Of a stretch of 23,388 nt of DNA, positions 1-8,652 are shown piece by piece. The notes beneath the pieces are model-generated. The model was not told the DNA's origin and did not search any database. It worked only from the letters and a program-made list of their open reading frames with translations. Each line of letters starts with the position of its first letter. Position 1 is the first letter of the stretch. The translations under genes were made by a program, and so were the position numbers. Source of the stretch: Planctomycetota bacterium (lineage in GTDB: Bacteria; Planctomycetota; PUPC01; JACPCR01); NCBI GenBank assembly GCA_030740295.1, contig JASLXP010000369.1:1-23388 (forward strand), written 5' to 3'.

Positions 1-188
1 GTTTGCCTAGCCCAGCCCAAAGGGCTGGGTTTCCGGGCAGGTCATCCTTAGTTAGGGGCAACGCCCCGGTCATTTGCCCCAATAATGGCATCCTTATAAA
101 TGGCCGGGGCGTTGCCCCTTTTCAGATCTTTGTACCATTCACCCAGCCCGTTGGGCTGGGCTAGGCAAACAGCCCGGGGCTTTGCCCC
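1..188. repeat. Nested palindromic (REP/MITE-like) repeat element
   Basis: Outer 30-nt inverted arms lie at 1-30 and 141-170 and match at 29 of 30 positions. Inner 22-nt arms lie at 54-75 and 98-119 and match at 21 of 22. Each arm is itself a small hairpin: CCCAGCCC-AAA-GGGCTGGG in the outer arms and GGGGC-AAC-GCCCC in the inner arms. A further GGGGC-TTT-GCCCC hairpin follows at 176-188. The element can therefore fold either as one long cruciform or as a row of four or five short hairpins. No transposase gene is present. The architecture resembles a non-autonomous mobile repeat (REP/BIME or MITE type), but neither the family nor a target-site duplication can be shown, because the left end coincides with the window edge. 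Confidence 0.75.
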
Positions 189-273
189 TGAAATCCGTCA
201 AAACGACTCCGTCTTGGAGGACCAGTTGGTTGGTGGGCGCGCCATGGGATTTCCCAGAGACCGAGGAAAGATA

Positions 274-1377
274 ATGAACAGCAGTCTGTGGTCACGAGAA
301 GCGTGGGATAACAGCATCAGTGCAAGGGCATACAACTCCGACTGGTGGGCTACACTCACGCCCGAAAAAGAGTCCGAATTGTGGACAGAGATGCGGGCCA
401 TTTTCGATGAAGAAAGCGCACTCTCTGATGTCCCCGAATGGGCGTCAGAAATCGTCGTCCGCACGATGGAACTGCCCATGTGTGGATACTATGCCTATCC
501 CGATAATGTTACGCAGATCATTGATGCCATTTCGACAGAGCAGTGCCCAGAGGTCGTCATGAAATGCTATACGGTCGATCCGGCTCGGAAGGTGCTTATG
601 TCCTACTACGTGTACTGTCTCGACGCGTGGTCAAAGGAAGCCCCTCTTCCCTCCGTTGTTGCAGAGCTTGGGCTGCGGGATCAACTCGGGAAGAAATGGG
701 AAGAGGTGGCCCCGGCCATCTATCAGACGCTTGGTGAGAAGAACGAGATGAAGGCGATTGCGGTCGAACGTCTCATCCACCGGCTTCGTTGGTGGATCAA
801 GTCCCTGATCTGGTTCGATGACAAGCGAGAGCGCTTCCAGTTGGATGTCTACTCTGGTGACATCAGGGGAGACGAAGCGAGTTGGGGCGCATACGGAAAC
901 TCACCTTACGGCGATCCCTACTTCGCAGAGCTTCGTCTTCCCCATGTGAAAGCGATGGAGGAGCGCATCCGCGCTGATGCTCCGAACGGGAAAAGGTTGA
1001 TCGAACGCATTCACAGCACGTGGTTGTGCGCGCCCAAAGTTTTCCGGTATCTGGAGAAGCTGATCGTGGAGATCGGGGCGATCGGCTCTGACGCGCCTCC
1101 TGACGAAGCGCGCCCTATCCTCCAGTGTGAAGACACATATCCGGACTTTGATGCCAACCACGAGCACTTCATGGGCCTGGTCAAACGCCTGCGATCGTGG
1201 CTCGACGGAGAAGAGGGACAGTTTCCAGAGATTCGGCCTGCGTCACCGGTCAAGAGGTGGCTTGTGCATTTGCTGTGGCACAAGTTGATTTTCCACGCCA
1301 GGTACGAAGAGAACTTCGGAAAATCAGTAGGCATGCGGCCGCTCGGGAAGCACGGTTCAAAGAAACCCGAGGGTTAA
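274..1377 (+). CDS. Hypothetical Trp-rich protein, 367 aa
   Basis: I do not recognise this family. The start is placed at ATG 274 because GAGGAAAG (263-270) sits just upstream. The open frame extends back to 100, but that extension is translated from the palindromic element and is not credible as protein. There is no signal peptide or transmembrane segment, so the product is probably cytoplasmic. It is rich in Trp, Tyr and charged residues. Two stretches look alike, around residues 164-186 (RLRWWIKSLIWF) and 324-348 (VKRWLVHLLWHKLIF), so the C-terminal two thirds may contain a diverged helical duplication. The stop at 1377 is 3 nt before the GTG of the serine hydrolase gene, so the two are probably co-transcribed. 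The frame is open throughout, with composition like its neighbours. Confidence 0.7.
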   Translation: MNSSLWSREAWDNSISARAYNSDWWATLTPEKESELWTEMRAIFDEESALSDVPEWASEIVVRTMELPMCGYYAYPDNVTQIIDAISTEQCPEVVMKCYTVDPARKVLMSYYVYCLDAWSKEAPLPSVVAELGLRDQLGKKWEEVAPAIYQTLGEKNEMKAIAVERLIHRLRWWIKSLIWFDDKRERFQLDVYSGDIRGDEASWGAYGNSPYGDPYFAELRLPHVKAMEERIRADAPNGKRLIERIHSTWLCAPKVFRYLEKLIVEIGAIGSDAPPDEARPILQCEDTYPDFDANHEHFMGLVKRLRSWLDGEEGQFPEIRPASPVKRWLVHLLWHKLIFHARYEENFGKSVGMRPLGKHGSKKPEG

Positions 1378-1380
1378 CCT

Positions 1381-2538
1381 GTGCCTTCGAACGAAAGAAA
1401 TATGTCCCACCCGAAGGAAGCCAAAATAGCTGCGCTTCTGCATGACATGATGCAAGGGCACGACATCCCCGGTATAGCAGTCGTTGTTTTTGACAGTGAG
1501 CGTTCTGTCATAGAACAAGCGATGGGAGTTTGCCGGCTGGGCGGCGAGGCGTCGGTCACTTTGAATTCCAGGTTCCACGTTGGCTCGAACACCAAAGCGA
1601 TGACCGCAACGGCAATCGCCTCTCTTGTTGAAGACGATGAACTGTCGTGGGAGACGAAACTCATTGCGGTGTTTCCAGAGCTGGCACAAGTGATCCACAA
1701 ATCGTTCAAGAGGATCACACTGAGACAACTGCTCACACACACAGCAGGGATACAGCCCTTTACCGATGGCAGTGAATATGATGCGCTGCCCGAATTCTCA
1801 GGTACGCCGCAAGAACAGAGATATCAATTCACCAGACACCTGCTGGCCAGCAAGCCTTTCAGTACACCCGGTGAAGGACACGAATACTCGAACGCCGGTT
1901 ATTCGATCGCGGCGTCCATGGGCGAGCGGGTTGCCGGCATGTCCTGGCAGCAACTGATGAAAGTCCGATTGTTTGACAGACTCGAAACTGAGGTCTTCTT
2001 TGGTTGGCCTGCTCTGTCAGATCCGGAACAACCTTGGGGACATATGTATGAGGGTGACCTTGAGCTCTCCTTTGAAGAATCGCGCAGCAGAGATTCTCGC
2101 GCGCTGATAGCCCATCCCCCGACAGATTCATACTACCTGACCAGCCTCGGGGCCCCGGCAGGCGACGTCAGTCTCTCCATCGTCGATTTTGCGAAATTCG
2201 CGCAGGTCCATTTGCGGGGGCTGAGAGGCATGGAAACGATCCTCGAGAGCGAAACCATCCGGTTCATGCATGAGGATATTCAGGGATATGCGCTCGGCTG
2301 GAACATCAATAAAGCGGGAGAGGTCACGGTGAGTTTTCACAATGGCTCTGCCGGAACTTTCTTCAGCCAGGCCGTGCTTTTTCCTTTTCGCGATTACGGC
2401 TTCGTCTCAGCCTGTAATGCGGGCCACCCGCTTGCGTGGGAAGGCTGTGCAAAGCTGGCGCAAGCCTTGTTCGATGAATTCAAGGATGGCTCCCTCCATG
2501 TGCAAGAACCGAAAAAGAGCTCGGACGACCAGCAATGA
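1381..2538 (+). CDS. Beta-lactamase-family serine hydrolase (class C/PBP4*-like)
   Basis: A 385-aa protein of the beta-lactamase/D-Ala-D-Ala carboxypeptidase fold. The active-site motifs are in the expected order: SxxK is S69-N-T-K72 in HVGSNTK, the YxN motif is Y169-S-N171 in GHEYSNAGY, and the KTG-box equivalent is H320-N-G322 in FHNGSAG. The LRQLLTHTAGI stretch (about residues 115-125) is typical of the family. No signal peptide is seen, so it may be a cytoplasmic esterase or peptidase rather than a true beta-lactamase. HNG in place of KTG is common in esterase-like members. GTG 1381 is preferred because GAGGG at 1369-1373 is well spaced; ATG 1402 is an alternative with a weaker site. In this operon it could act on acetylated or esterified sugars, but the substrate cannot be deduced. 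Confidence 0.88.
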   Translation: MPSNERNMSHPKEAKIAALLHDMMQGHDIPGIAVVVFDSERSVIEQAMGVCRLGGEASVTLNSRFHVGSNTKAMTATAIASLVEDDELSWETKLIAVFPELAQVIHKSFKRITLRQLLTHTAGIQPFTDGSEYDALPEFSGTPQEQRYQFTRHLLASKPFSTPGEGHEYSNAGYSIAASMGERVAGMSWQQLMKVRLFDRLETEVFFGWPALSDPEQPWGHMYEGDLELSFEESRSRDSRALIAHPPTDSYYLTSLGAPAGDVSLSIVDFAKFAQVHLRGLRGMETILESETIRFMHEDIQGYALGWNINKAGEVTVSFHNGSAGTFFSQAVLFPFRDYGFVSACNAGHPLAWEGCAKLAQALFDEFKDGSLHVQEPKKSSDDQQ

Positions 2539-2604
2539 CGCTACGTTGAAGCTCTCCCCCGGGGCACTTGCCGTGAAAGAAGCCGACCATCCAGACATCC
2601 AGGA

Positions 2605-3408
2605 ATGAATGTTTCACTTTTCAGCCAGAGCCTCTTTGCACTTCCGCTTACCGAGGCAATAAAGGTAACGGCAGATATTGGGTACCACGCGATCGAACTT
2701 GCCTGTGCCGCGCCACATCTGGACTATGAGACAGCAACAGCAGATCCAGAAAGAGTCGCACGGGAAATCAGGGACGCAGGGCTGACTGTTTCGGCTCTCT
2801 CGATGTTCAACAACTTCACTGATCGTGCGGGACTGAGGGAGCAGCTCAGAGTTGCCGAAACATTCATCAGCCTGGCGGCTCTGTTTCAGACTGAAGTGGT
2901 CAAAATGACTCCAGGTCCGCCCGGGTCTGGCGACGCTTCAGAAGAGCACTGGCGGTGCATTGCCGATGCCGTGAGCGAACTCGTTCCACTGGCCAGAAAG
3001 GTCGAAGTGAAACTCGCTTTTGAAACACACATGAAGCAACTGACGGATACCCTCGCCTCGTCCGAACGCTTTCTCGACATGACGCCGCCGGACTGTGTTG
3101 GACTCACGGTCGACTTCTCCAATTTGAGCTTCGCCGGTGAAGAAATGCCGGATACTATTTCCAGGCTCAAGGGGCGTATCTTTCACACACACCTCAAAAA
3201 TGGCTTCATCGATGCTGAGGGCGGTTGGCATTTTCAGGAACTTGACACAGGCATTACGGACTATTCCGAGGTACTTCCTCTGCTGCGGGAAGCAGGTTAC
3301 GATGGTTGCCTTTCCATTGAGTGCCTGGGCGCCGAAGGGCGGGAGCATCCCGCCCGGACGGCTCGAAAGGACTTCGAGATAATCAATCGCTATCTGAGCC
3401 AAGAATGA
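2605..3408 (+). CDS. Sugar phosphate isomerase/epimerase family TIM-barrel protein
   Basis: A 267-aa protein of the xylose-isomerase-like TIM-barrel family (AP_endonuc_2 fold: hydroxypyruvate isomerase, tagatose epimerase, IolE/IolI types). The expected metal ligands are visible: E140 in LAFETH, D170 in TVDFSN, the His pair in FHTHLKN (H194/H196), and E239 in LSIECLG. The full length is usual for the family. ATG 2605 has AGGA directly against it, which is a poor spacing, but no other in-frame start fits the N-terminal first strand (MNVSLFSQSLF). The TGA stop overlaps the next gene's ATG as ATGA (3405-3408), which suggests translational coupling with the aldo/keto reductase. A role interconverting ketoses or aldoses in uronate or sugar breakdown is likely; the exact substrate is unknown. 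Confidence 0.88.
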   Translation: MNVSLFSQSLFALPLTEAIKVTADIGYHAIELACAAPHLDYETATADPERVAREIRDAGLTVSALSMFNNFTDRAGLREQLRVAETFISLAALFQTEVVKMTPGPPGSGDASEEHWRCIADAVSELVPLARKVEVKLAFETHMKQLTDTLASSERFLDMTPPDCVGLTVDFSNLSFAGEEMPDTISRLKGRIFHTHLKNGFIDAEGGWHFQELDTGITDYSEVLPLLREAGYDGCLSIECLGAEGREHPARTARKDFEIINRYLSQE

Positions 3409-4391
3409 ACCAGACCAGCAGTATCACTCTCGAGGGGATTGAGAAGCCTGTGTCGAAACTGGCACTTGGCACGGCCTTCTTCAGACTGGAAAGCAGAGAC
3501 GCGTGGTTCAACATCCTGGACTGCTTTTGCCGAGAAAGGGGGACGGTGGTTGACACTGGCCGCATCTATGGCGAGAGCGAGCAGGTTATCGGCTCATGGC
3601 TGGAATCTCGCCGTGCCCGTGACCAGGTAATCCTCATAACTAAAGGGGGGCACGGTACCGGCCATGGTCTGAGCGCAGAAGACTTTTTGGCGGTGATTAA
3701 ACGGGAGCTGACGACAAGCCTGGAAACGCTCGGAACTGAATACGTGGACCTGTACATGCTACACAGGGACAGCCCCACGGTCCCGGTGGCAACGATCATG
3801 GACTGCCTTAACAGAGAATTGGACCGCGGTAGCATTCGCGCTTTGGGAGCCTCGAACTGGGAGTATCCCCGTATCGACGAGGCCAACGAGTATGCACAGA
3901 AACACGGCTTGAGAGGATTCTCGGCGGTCAGTAACAATCTCAGCCTCGCCGTGCCGACGGGACCCTTTTATCCGGGCTTGGTTTCCGTTGACAGAGACGG
4001 CGAAAGATGGCATGGGCAAACCGGGATACCTCTGATTCCCTGGTCGTCTCAGGCGAGGGGGTTTTTCACCGGACAGTTCACTCGGGAGATGCGTGCCATG
4101 GCCCATGAGATCCAAGACGGCTTCGTCGCGCGAATGGTCGAGGTGTATGGCACCGACGATAACTTTGAACGGCTTCGACGGGCCGCGGACCTGGGGAAGA
4201 AAATGGGAGGATTCTCTGCCACCCAGATTGCATTGTCCTGCCTGCTGCACAAGTCTTTTCCTGTGATACCAATCGTAGGACCCCGGACCGGAGAGGAACT
4301 GACATCTTGTCTCCAGGCCGCTTCTCTCGTGATGACCCGAAGAGAAACAGAATGGTTGAGACTGGAGAACGAAAACCACATGGGACATTAG
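3405..4391 (+). CDS. Aldo/keto reductase
   Basis: A 328-aa NAD(P)H-dependent aldo/keto reductase with a TIM-barrel fold. The catalytic tetrad is complete: D50 and Y55 in VVDTGRIYGESE, K80 in LITKGG, and H120 in LYMLHRD. The C-terminal cofactor-binding part (PVIPIVGPRTGEEL, near residues 285-300) is typical. The sequence resembles the YhdN/IolS-like group that acts on sugars more than the short xylose-reductase type; this is a judgement from motifs. The start at ATG 3405 is dictated by the 4-nt overlap with the preceding isomerase gene. The frame is open upstream to 3321, but that would overlap the isomerase further. It probably reduces or oxidises a sugar or sugar acid released by the neighbouring secreted proteins. 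Confidence 0.9.
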   Translation: MNQTSSITLEGIEKPVSKLALGTAFFRLESRDAWFNILDCFCRERGTVVDTGRIYGESEQVIGSWLESRRARDQVILITKGGHGTGHGLSAEDFLAVIKRELTTSLETLGTEYVDLYMLHRDSPTVPVATIMDCLNRELDRGSIRALGASNWEYPRIDEANEYAQKHGLRGFSAVSNNLSLAVPTGPFYPGLVSVDRDGERWHGQTGIPLIPWSSQARGFFTGQFTREMRAMAHEIQDGFVARMVEVYGTDDNFERLRRAADLGKKMGGFSATQIALSCLLHKSFPVIPIVGPRTGEELTSCLQAASLVMTRRETEWLRLENENHMGH

Positions 4392-4474
4392 AAAGCAATG
4401 TGACCGGCTGGAAGAACATTGCCACAATGCGCAGTCGCTTCGGTCAACGGCAACTTTCTGGCAAGGAGACACTC

Positions 4475-5995
4475 ATGAAAGTCAGATCAGCACTTGCCCT
4501 TGTATTAGCGGCGTTCCTCGCCCTCGGCGACAGCAGGGCCGACCACTTTGTCTCGCCCACAGGCAGTCCGGATGCAAAGGGCACGAGAGCGGCGCCGTGG
4601 GATGTTTTCTCGGTCCTGGCTGGCGAGAGGTCCGTTAAACCCGGCGACACGGTCTACCTGATGGGAGGCCGATACGACGGCAAGATGGATGGGGTCCAAC
4701 GGTTGCCCTTCGAGGTGATGTTGTCGGGCACGAAGGAAAAGCCTGTCAAGGTAATGCCTGTTCCCGGCGAGGCGGCTCATCTCAACGGAGCAGTGACCCT
4801 GAAGAGCTCGTACGCACATCTCATCGGCCTGGAGATCGGGGACCTCGACTGGGATCCGTGGATGAAAAAGCACAAAGTGCCCACGGCCCTGAACGCCGTC
4901 GGCGGCCAAGGGGCGAAGATAATCAACTGCAACATCTTTGGCGGTCGCATGGGAACAGGCTGCTGGAGCAGCGCGAAGGAGCTGGAAGTCTACGGCTGCA
5001 TGATACACGACTTCGGATACCTGGAGCAGGCGGGACGGGGACACGGACACGCCTTCTACGCCCAGAACGAAGTCGGCACGAAGGTTTTCATGCACAACAT
5101 CGTGTATCGCGGGTGTGGCTGGAATGTGCACGTGTACACTCAACAGGGCGAGATCAAGGGCTTCGACATCATCGAGAACATCTGCTTCATCGCAGGCGCT
5201 TACAAGCCGAAGCAGACCATGGACAACTTTCTGATCGCTGGCCGTAAGCCGGCCGAGCGTATCCGTCTGATCGGCAACATCGGATACCAGCCATCCGCCG
5301 TTCAGCAATGGCGCCCGAACGCACGCCTCTCCAATTACCGCGACATAATCAATATCAAGGGCGAGTGCCGCGACAACACGCTCATGGGTGCATTCTTCGG
5401 CTTGTCCCTCGGCCCCTGGAAAAACTTGAGGGTCAGCGGCAACACGATCTGGTCGACCGGTGTGCTCGTCGAGATCAGTTCCGGGCCCACCGGCTGCGCA
5501 GTGCGGGGAAAAGCGAAGCCCGACCTCGGTGGCTACGATGTTGACAGCAACACTTACATCGCCAACGGCAGGCCGAAGCCGTTCCGATACGCGCTCCAGG
5601 AGAAAGTCGACGAGAAGGATCTCCTGACGTTTGAGCAGTGGCAAGCCCTCGGCCTCGACAGGCACGCGAAGATGCTGCCCGGTCGGAACGGTAAGCCGAC
5701 AGGAACGAAAGTCTTCGTTTTCCCGAACAAGTTTGCCAAGGGTCGGGCCAACGTCGGCATCTTCAATTGGGACCGGCTGGAAAAGTGCCAGGTAGATCTG
5801 AGCGCCGCGCTGGAAAAGGGGCAGGCGTATCGCATCTACAACTGCCTGGACATTCGCCAGACCGCCAGCATGGCTGAGCCTGTGCTGGAAGGCACCTATA
5901 GCGGCGGCAAAGTAACTTTCCCGCTGCGCAGGGCGGACATATCTCCCGATTTCAACGCATATCTGGTCGAGGGAAACAGAGCGAACGCGAAGTAA
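4475..5995 (+). CDS. Secreted right-handed parallel beta-helix protein
   Basis: A 506-aa protein. The start at ATG 4475 is set by AAGGAG (4463-4468) and by the signal peptide that follows: KVR, then a hydrophobic ALALVLAAFLAL core, with likely cleavage after SRA near residue 22. The opening DHFVSPTGSPDAKGTRAAPW is typical of secreted beta-helix/pectate-lyase-like proteins, whose chains begin with a strand-GSD-G-P-F-like cap. The body has many short strand-turn repeats with N and G at turns (IINCNIFGG, LEVYGCMIHDFG, LIGNIGY, RVSGNTIWS), consistent with about 10-12 coils over residues 60-360. A C-terminal beta-rich tail follows (residues 400-500). No lyase catalytic set can be assigned with confidence. 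It probably binds or cleaves an acidic polysaccharide outside the cytoplasm. The gap to the reductase gene is 83 nt. Confidence 0.82.
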   Translation: MKVRSALALVLAAFLALGDSRADHFVSPTGSPDAKGTRAAPWDVFSVLAGERSVKPGDTVYLMGGRYDGKMDGVQRLPFEVMLSGTKEKPVKVMPVPGEAAHLNGAVTLKSSYAHLIGLEIGDLDWDPWMKKHKVPTALNAVGGQGAKIINCNIFGGRMGTGCWSSAKELEVYGCMIHDFGYLEQAGRGHGHAFYAQNEVGTKVFMHNIVYRGCGWNVHVYTQQGEIKGFDIIENICFIAGAYKPKQTMDNFLIAGRKPAERIRLIGNIGYQPSAVQQWRPNARLSNYRDIINIKGECRDNTLMGAFFGLSLGPWKNLRVSGNTIWSTGVLVEISSGPTGCAVRGKAKPDLGGYDVDSNTYIANGRPKPFRYALQEKVDEKDLLTFEQWQALGLDRHAKMLPGRNGKPTGTKVFVFPNKFAKGRANVGIFNWDRLEKCQVDLSAALEKGQAYRIYNCLDIRQTASMAEPVLEGTYSGGKVTFPLRRADISPDFNAYLVEGNRANAK

Positions 5996-6074
5996 TTCTC
6001 ACGACCGAACGGACCGCGCGGAAGAAACATCCGAACGGACCGATGAGTCACCGTCAGCATCAGAGGATTCTGAA

Positions 6075-7250
6075 ATGAAGAACAGTGCCAACGCAGACAC
6101 GTCTCTCCGACGGATCACCAACGGGCCGAAGTTCCATTGGTTTGGGTATTACGACAAGCTGCAATTCGATCCCTCCTGCCGTTTTGTGCTCGGAATGGAA
6201 GTCGACTTCGAGCACCGCTCGCCCACTGAAAACGATGTCATCAAAATCGGTATGGTCGACCTCGAAGATGACGATTGCTGGATCGAGTTGGGCGAGACGC
6301 GGGCCTGGTGCTGGCAGCAGGGCTGTATGCTGCAGTGGCGCCCCGGATCGAATGATGAGATCCTGTGGAACGATTTCGATGGCGATCACTTTGTCTGCCA
6401 TATCAAGAATGTGAATACCGGCGAAGAACGAACATTCCCCCATGCAATTTATACTGTGAGTGCGGACGGCAAAACGGCCGTCGCCCCGGACTTCCGGCGT
6501 ATTCAAGACATGAGGCCGGGCTACGGTTACCCCGGCCTGCCTGACCCCTGTGTAAATGAATTGGCGCCCGCAGATTCAGGTATCTATCGACTCAACCTGG
6601 AGACTGGTGACTGCGAAGAAATCATTTCAATCGCGCAGGTCGTAGAGATTCCGAACCCCAACTTCGAATTGAGCGATGCGAAACATTACTTCAATCACCT
6701 GCTGTTCAATACGGATGGTTCCCGGTTCATTTTCCTGCACAGGTGCCGTGCATCGCAGTCCGGCTTCCACACGCGCATGATGACGGCCGCGCCGGACGGT
6801 AGTGACATCCGCGTGGTTGACGATTTTGGTCGTACTTCCCATTTCATCTGGCGCGACACCGAGCACATTCTGGCATGGTCGTGGCATCCATCGAAGGAGG
6901 ACAAATTCTATCTCTACAAAGACGGCACACGTGAAGTAGAGGTCGTCGGAGAAGACAAGATGCTGGCGAACGGGCATTGCACCTACCTCCCCGACACCGA
7001 ATGGGTTCTGAATGACACCTATCCCATGGGCGAACACAGGACTCAGAGCCTGTATCTCTATCACGTGCCAACCGACCGGAAAATTCCGCTTGGTGATTTC
7101 CCATCGCCCGAACCGTATCAGGGCGAATGGCGATGCGATCTGCATCCGCGTTTCAGCCCGGACGGCAAGAGTGTCGTCATCGATTCCGCGCATGAAGGCT
7201 CAGGCCGGCAGATGTATCTGATAGATGTGAGTGAGCTTCTCGTATCGTAG
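6075..7250 (+). CDS. Beta-propeller protein, oligogalacturonate-lyase/TolB-like
   Basis: A 391-aa protein without a signal peptide. ATG 6075 follows AGAGGA (6062-6067) at good spacing. Blade-like repeats carry PD40/TolB-type turns: CRFVLGMEVDF, TVSADGKTAVAPDF, FNTDGSRFIFLHR, APDGSDIRVV, and HPRFSPDGKSVVIDSAHEGS near residues 345-365. Conserved His residues in HYFNHLLF, SHFIWRD, GHCTYL and DLHPRFS are spread over the blades in the way metal-binding His residues occur in oligogalacturonate lyases (seven-bladed propellers), but ligand identity is unproven. It is most likely a cytoplasmic enzyme or binding protein for short uronate or sugar oligomers. A TolB-like non-enzymatic propeller is the main alternative. 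It lies between the beta-helix protein and an acyltransferase on the same strand. Confidence 0.75.
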   Translation: MKNSANADTSLRRITNGPKFHWFGYYDKLQFDPSCRFVLGMEVDFEHRSPTENDVIKIGMVDLEDDDCWIELGETRAWCWQQGCMLQWRPGSNDEILWNDFDGDHFVCHIKNVNTGEERTFPHAIYTVSADGKTAVAPDFRRIQDMRPGYGYPGLPDPCVNELAPADSGIYRLNLETGDCEEIISIAQVVEIPNPNFELSDAKHYFNHLLFNTDGSRFIFLHRCRASQSGFHTRMMTAAPDGSDIRVVDDFGRTSHFIWRDTEHILAWSWHPSKEDKFYLYKDGTREVEVVGEDKMLANGHCTYLPDTEWVLNDTYPMGEHRTQSLYLYHVPTDRKIPLGDFPSPEPYQGEWRCDLHPRFSPDGKSVVIDSAHEGSGRQMYLIDVSELLVS

Positions 7251-7311
7251 TGCTGACGCTCCGCGGCAGCTCTGCAGATCTGTACCGTTTTACCCCGCTT
7301 ACAGCGCACAG

Positions 7312-8577
7312 ATGATGAATCCAACAGAGTTACTTCAGGCGCTCGGAGAAGAGGAACACTTTGAAGAAGTGATCTGCCGCGGCTGGCAGGAATCGCTGTC
7401 TTCGATTCCAGACTCGCTGCCGATCTTTCTTCAGCCTGACCAGATTCGTGAATCCTGTGAGTGGGGCGCGCTGGAATCGGAAGATGCCGCGCCGATGATT
7501 GAGGTGGCCGAGAGGATTGCAGATTCGCCGGCTTTGCTGCAACTTTTCTGGCACTGTCACCGGCTCTGGTCTGATGACAATGACTATCGCCGGTTTGCTG
7601 AGTGGCCCGTGCTGGAGAACAGCCTCGGGGATAAGTGCGGCGTCTTTTACTTACTGGTCATTCTGGATGCCGCCAGGACCGCTGTTGAGCTTCATCGCAA
7701 AAGTGGATTACCGGAGAAGGTGACTCGCGAAACCTGTTCGGATATTCGCATCGCCAGGAATCGCTACGCAAGTATCACCGGGGGCAGGCTCGGGGCAGAA
7801 CTGCGGCTGATGGGGTGGTTTCGCATTCATGCCTGGGGGTGGCTCTTTCGGCTTGGGCGGCTGCAATACATCGCCAACCCTTTCAACGGAAAAATCAAGG
7901 TGTACAAACACAGGCAGACCGGGGAGACGCTGGCTCTCAATGAAGAGGGGATTCAGTTCACCGGCGAAGGATTCGTGGACGGCGCGCTGGGTAAGTTCGA
8001 CGAAAAAGATGGCTGGACATCCCGCTGGTGTGAGGACGATGAACAGATTACCGCGTCCCCGGCCTCGCCCTTCGGCATGGCCGTCAAGCAGGAGGTGACC
8101 TTGAAGAAGCCAGATTGGGAATTGCGGCTGCAGCCTGGCGACCAGGTGCTGGCGATGCACATTCCCGAGGGGAAAGACATGACCGTCGAGGACTGCGGAG
8201 CATCCATGCAGCAGGCGAATGAATTTTTTCCTCAGTACTTTCCGGAGCGGCCCTTCAAGGCGCTGGTGTGCTCTTCGTGGATCTTCAATACGCAGCTCGA
8301 GGAGATTCTCGGCCCGCAATCGAACCTCGTTCGTTACATGCAGGAGCTTTATCTGTATCCGAATCGCTCAAACGGGAAGGCCGGCTTCTACTTTGTCTGG
8401 TACACGGATGATGTAGATCCCAAGACTGCGCCGCGGAATACTCGCCTCCGCCGCGCCTATCTGGACTACCTGGAGCGCGGTATCCCGATTCGAAACGGAG
8501 CCATGTTCTTTCTGCCCGAACACCTGGACAGCTTTGGCACGCAGTATTACCGAAACCAGCCAGGGCCAGCTGTTTGA
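7312..8577 (+). CDS. Two-domain GNAT-like acyltransferase
   Basis: A 421-aa protein. I place it in the acyltransferase-domain family that pairs an alpha-helical N-terminal domain (NAT_N-like, about residues 1-165) with a GNAT-like C-terminal domain (GNAT_C-like, about residues 180-400). Typical C-terminal features are LALHIPEGK-like text (VLAMHIPEGKDM), EDCGASMQQANEFFPQYFPE, and FKALVCSSWIFNTQLEEIL followed by YLYP. Adjacent ATGs at 7312 and 7315 are the best starts. The frame is open back to a GTG at 7231, which would overlap the preceding propeller gene by 20 nt. No clear Shine-Dalgarno site precedes any candidate. No transmembrane segment is seen. The acyl donor and acceptor are unknown; the neighbourhood suggests a sugar or sugar-derived substrate. 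Confidence 0.8.
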   Translation: MMNPTELLQALGEEEHFEEVICRGWQESLSSIPDSLPIFLQPDQIRESCEWGALESEDAAPMIEVAERIADSPALLQLFWHCHRLWSDDNDYRRFAEWPVLENSLGDKCGVFYLLVILDAARTAVELHRKSGLPEKVTRETCSDIRIARNRYASITGGRLGAELRLMGWFRIHAWGWLFRLGRLQYIANPFNGKIKVYKHRQTGETLALNEEGIQFTGEGFVDGALGKFDEKDGWTSRWCEDDEQITASPASPFGMAVKQEVTLKKPDWELRLQPGDQVLAMHIPEGKDMTVEDCGASMQQANEFFPQYFPERPFKALVCSSWIFNTQLEEILGPQSNLVRYMQELYLYPNRSNGKAGFYFVWYTDDVDPKTAPRNTRLRRAYLDYLERGIPIRNGAMFFLPEHLDSFGTQYYRNQPGPAV

Positions 8578-8585
8578 AAGATGCA

Positions 8586-8601
8586 GGTTGCCGGGGCAAC
8601 C
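8586..8601. terminator. Short hairpin between convergent genes
   Basis: GGTTGCC-GG-GGCAACC forms a perfect 7-bp stem with a very tight loop, 8 nt after the acyltransferase stop and followed by CTTTCCC. It lies between convergent genes and could serve as a weak terminator. No good T-tract follows on either strand. Confidence 0.35.
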
Positions 8602-8652
8602 CTTTCCCGCGCCGCAGGTCCTGAAGCCGGGCCGAAGAGCAGGTAACTATCC

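Noticed and set aside
4505..5665. Minus-strand open frame (386 codons) over the beta-helix gene
   Set aside because: It is antisense to a gene with a good ribosome-binding site, signal peptide and family-like repeats, and its translation is unstructured Asp/Val/Arg-rich text.
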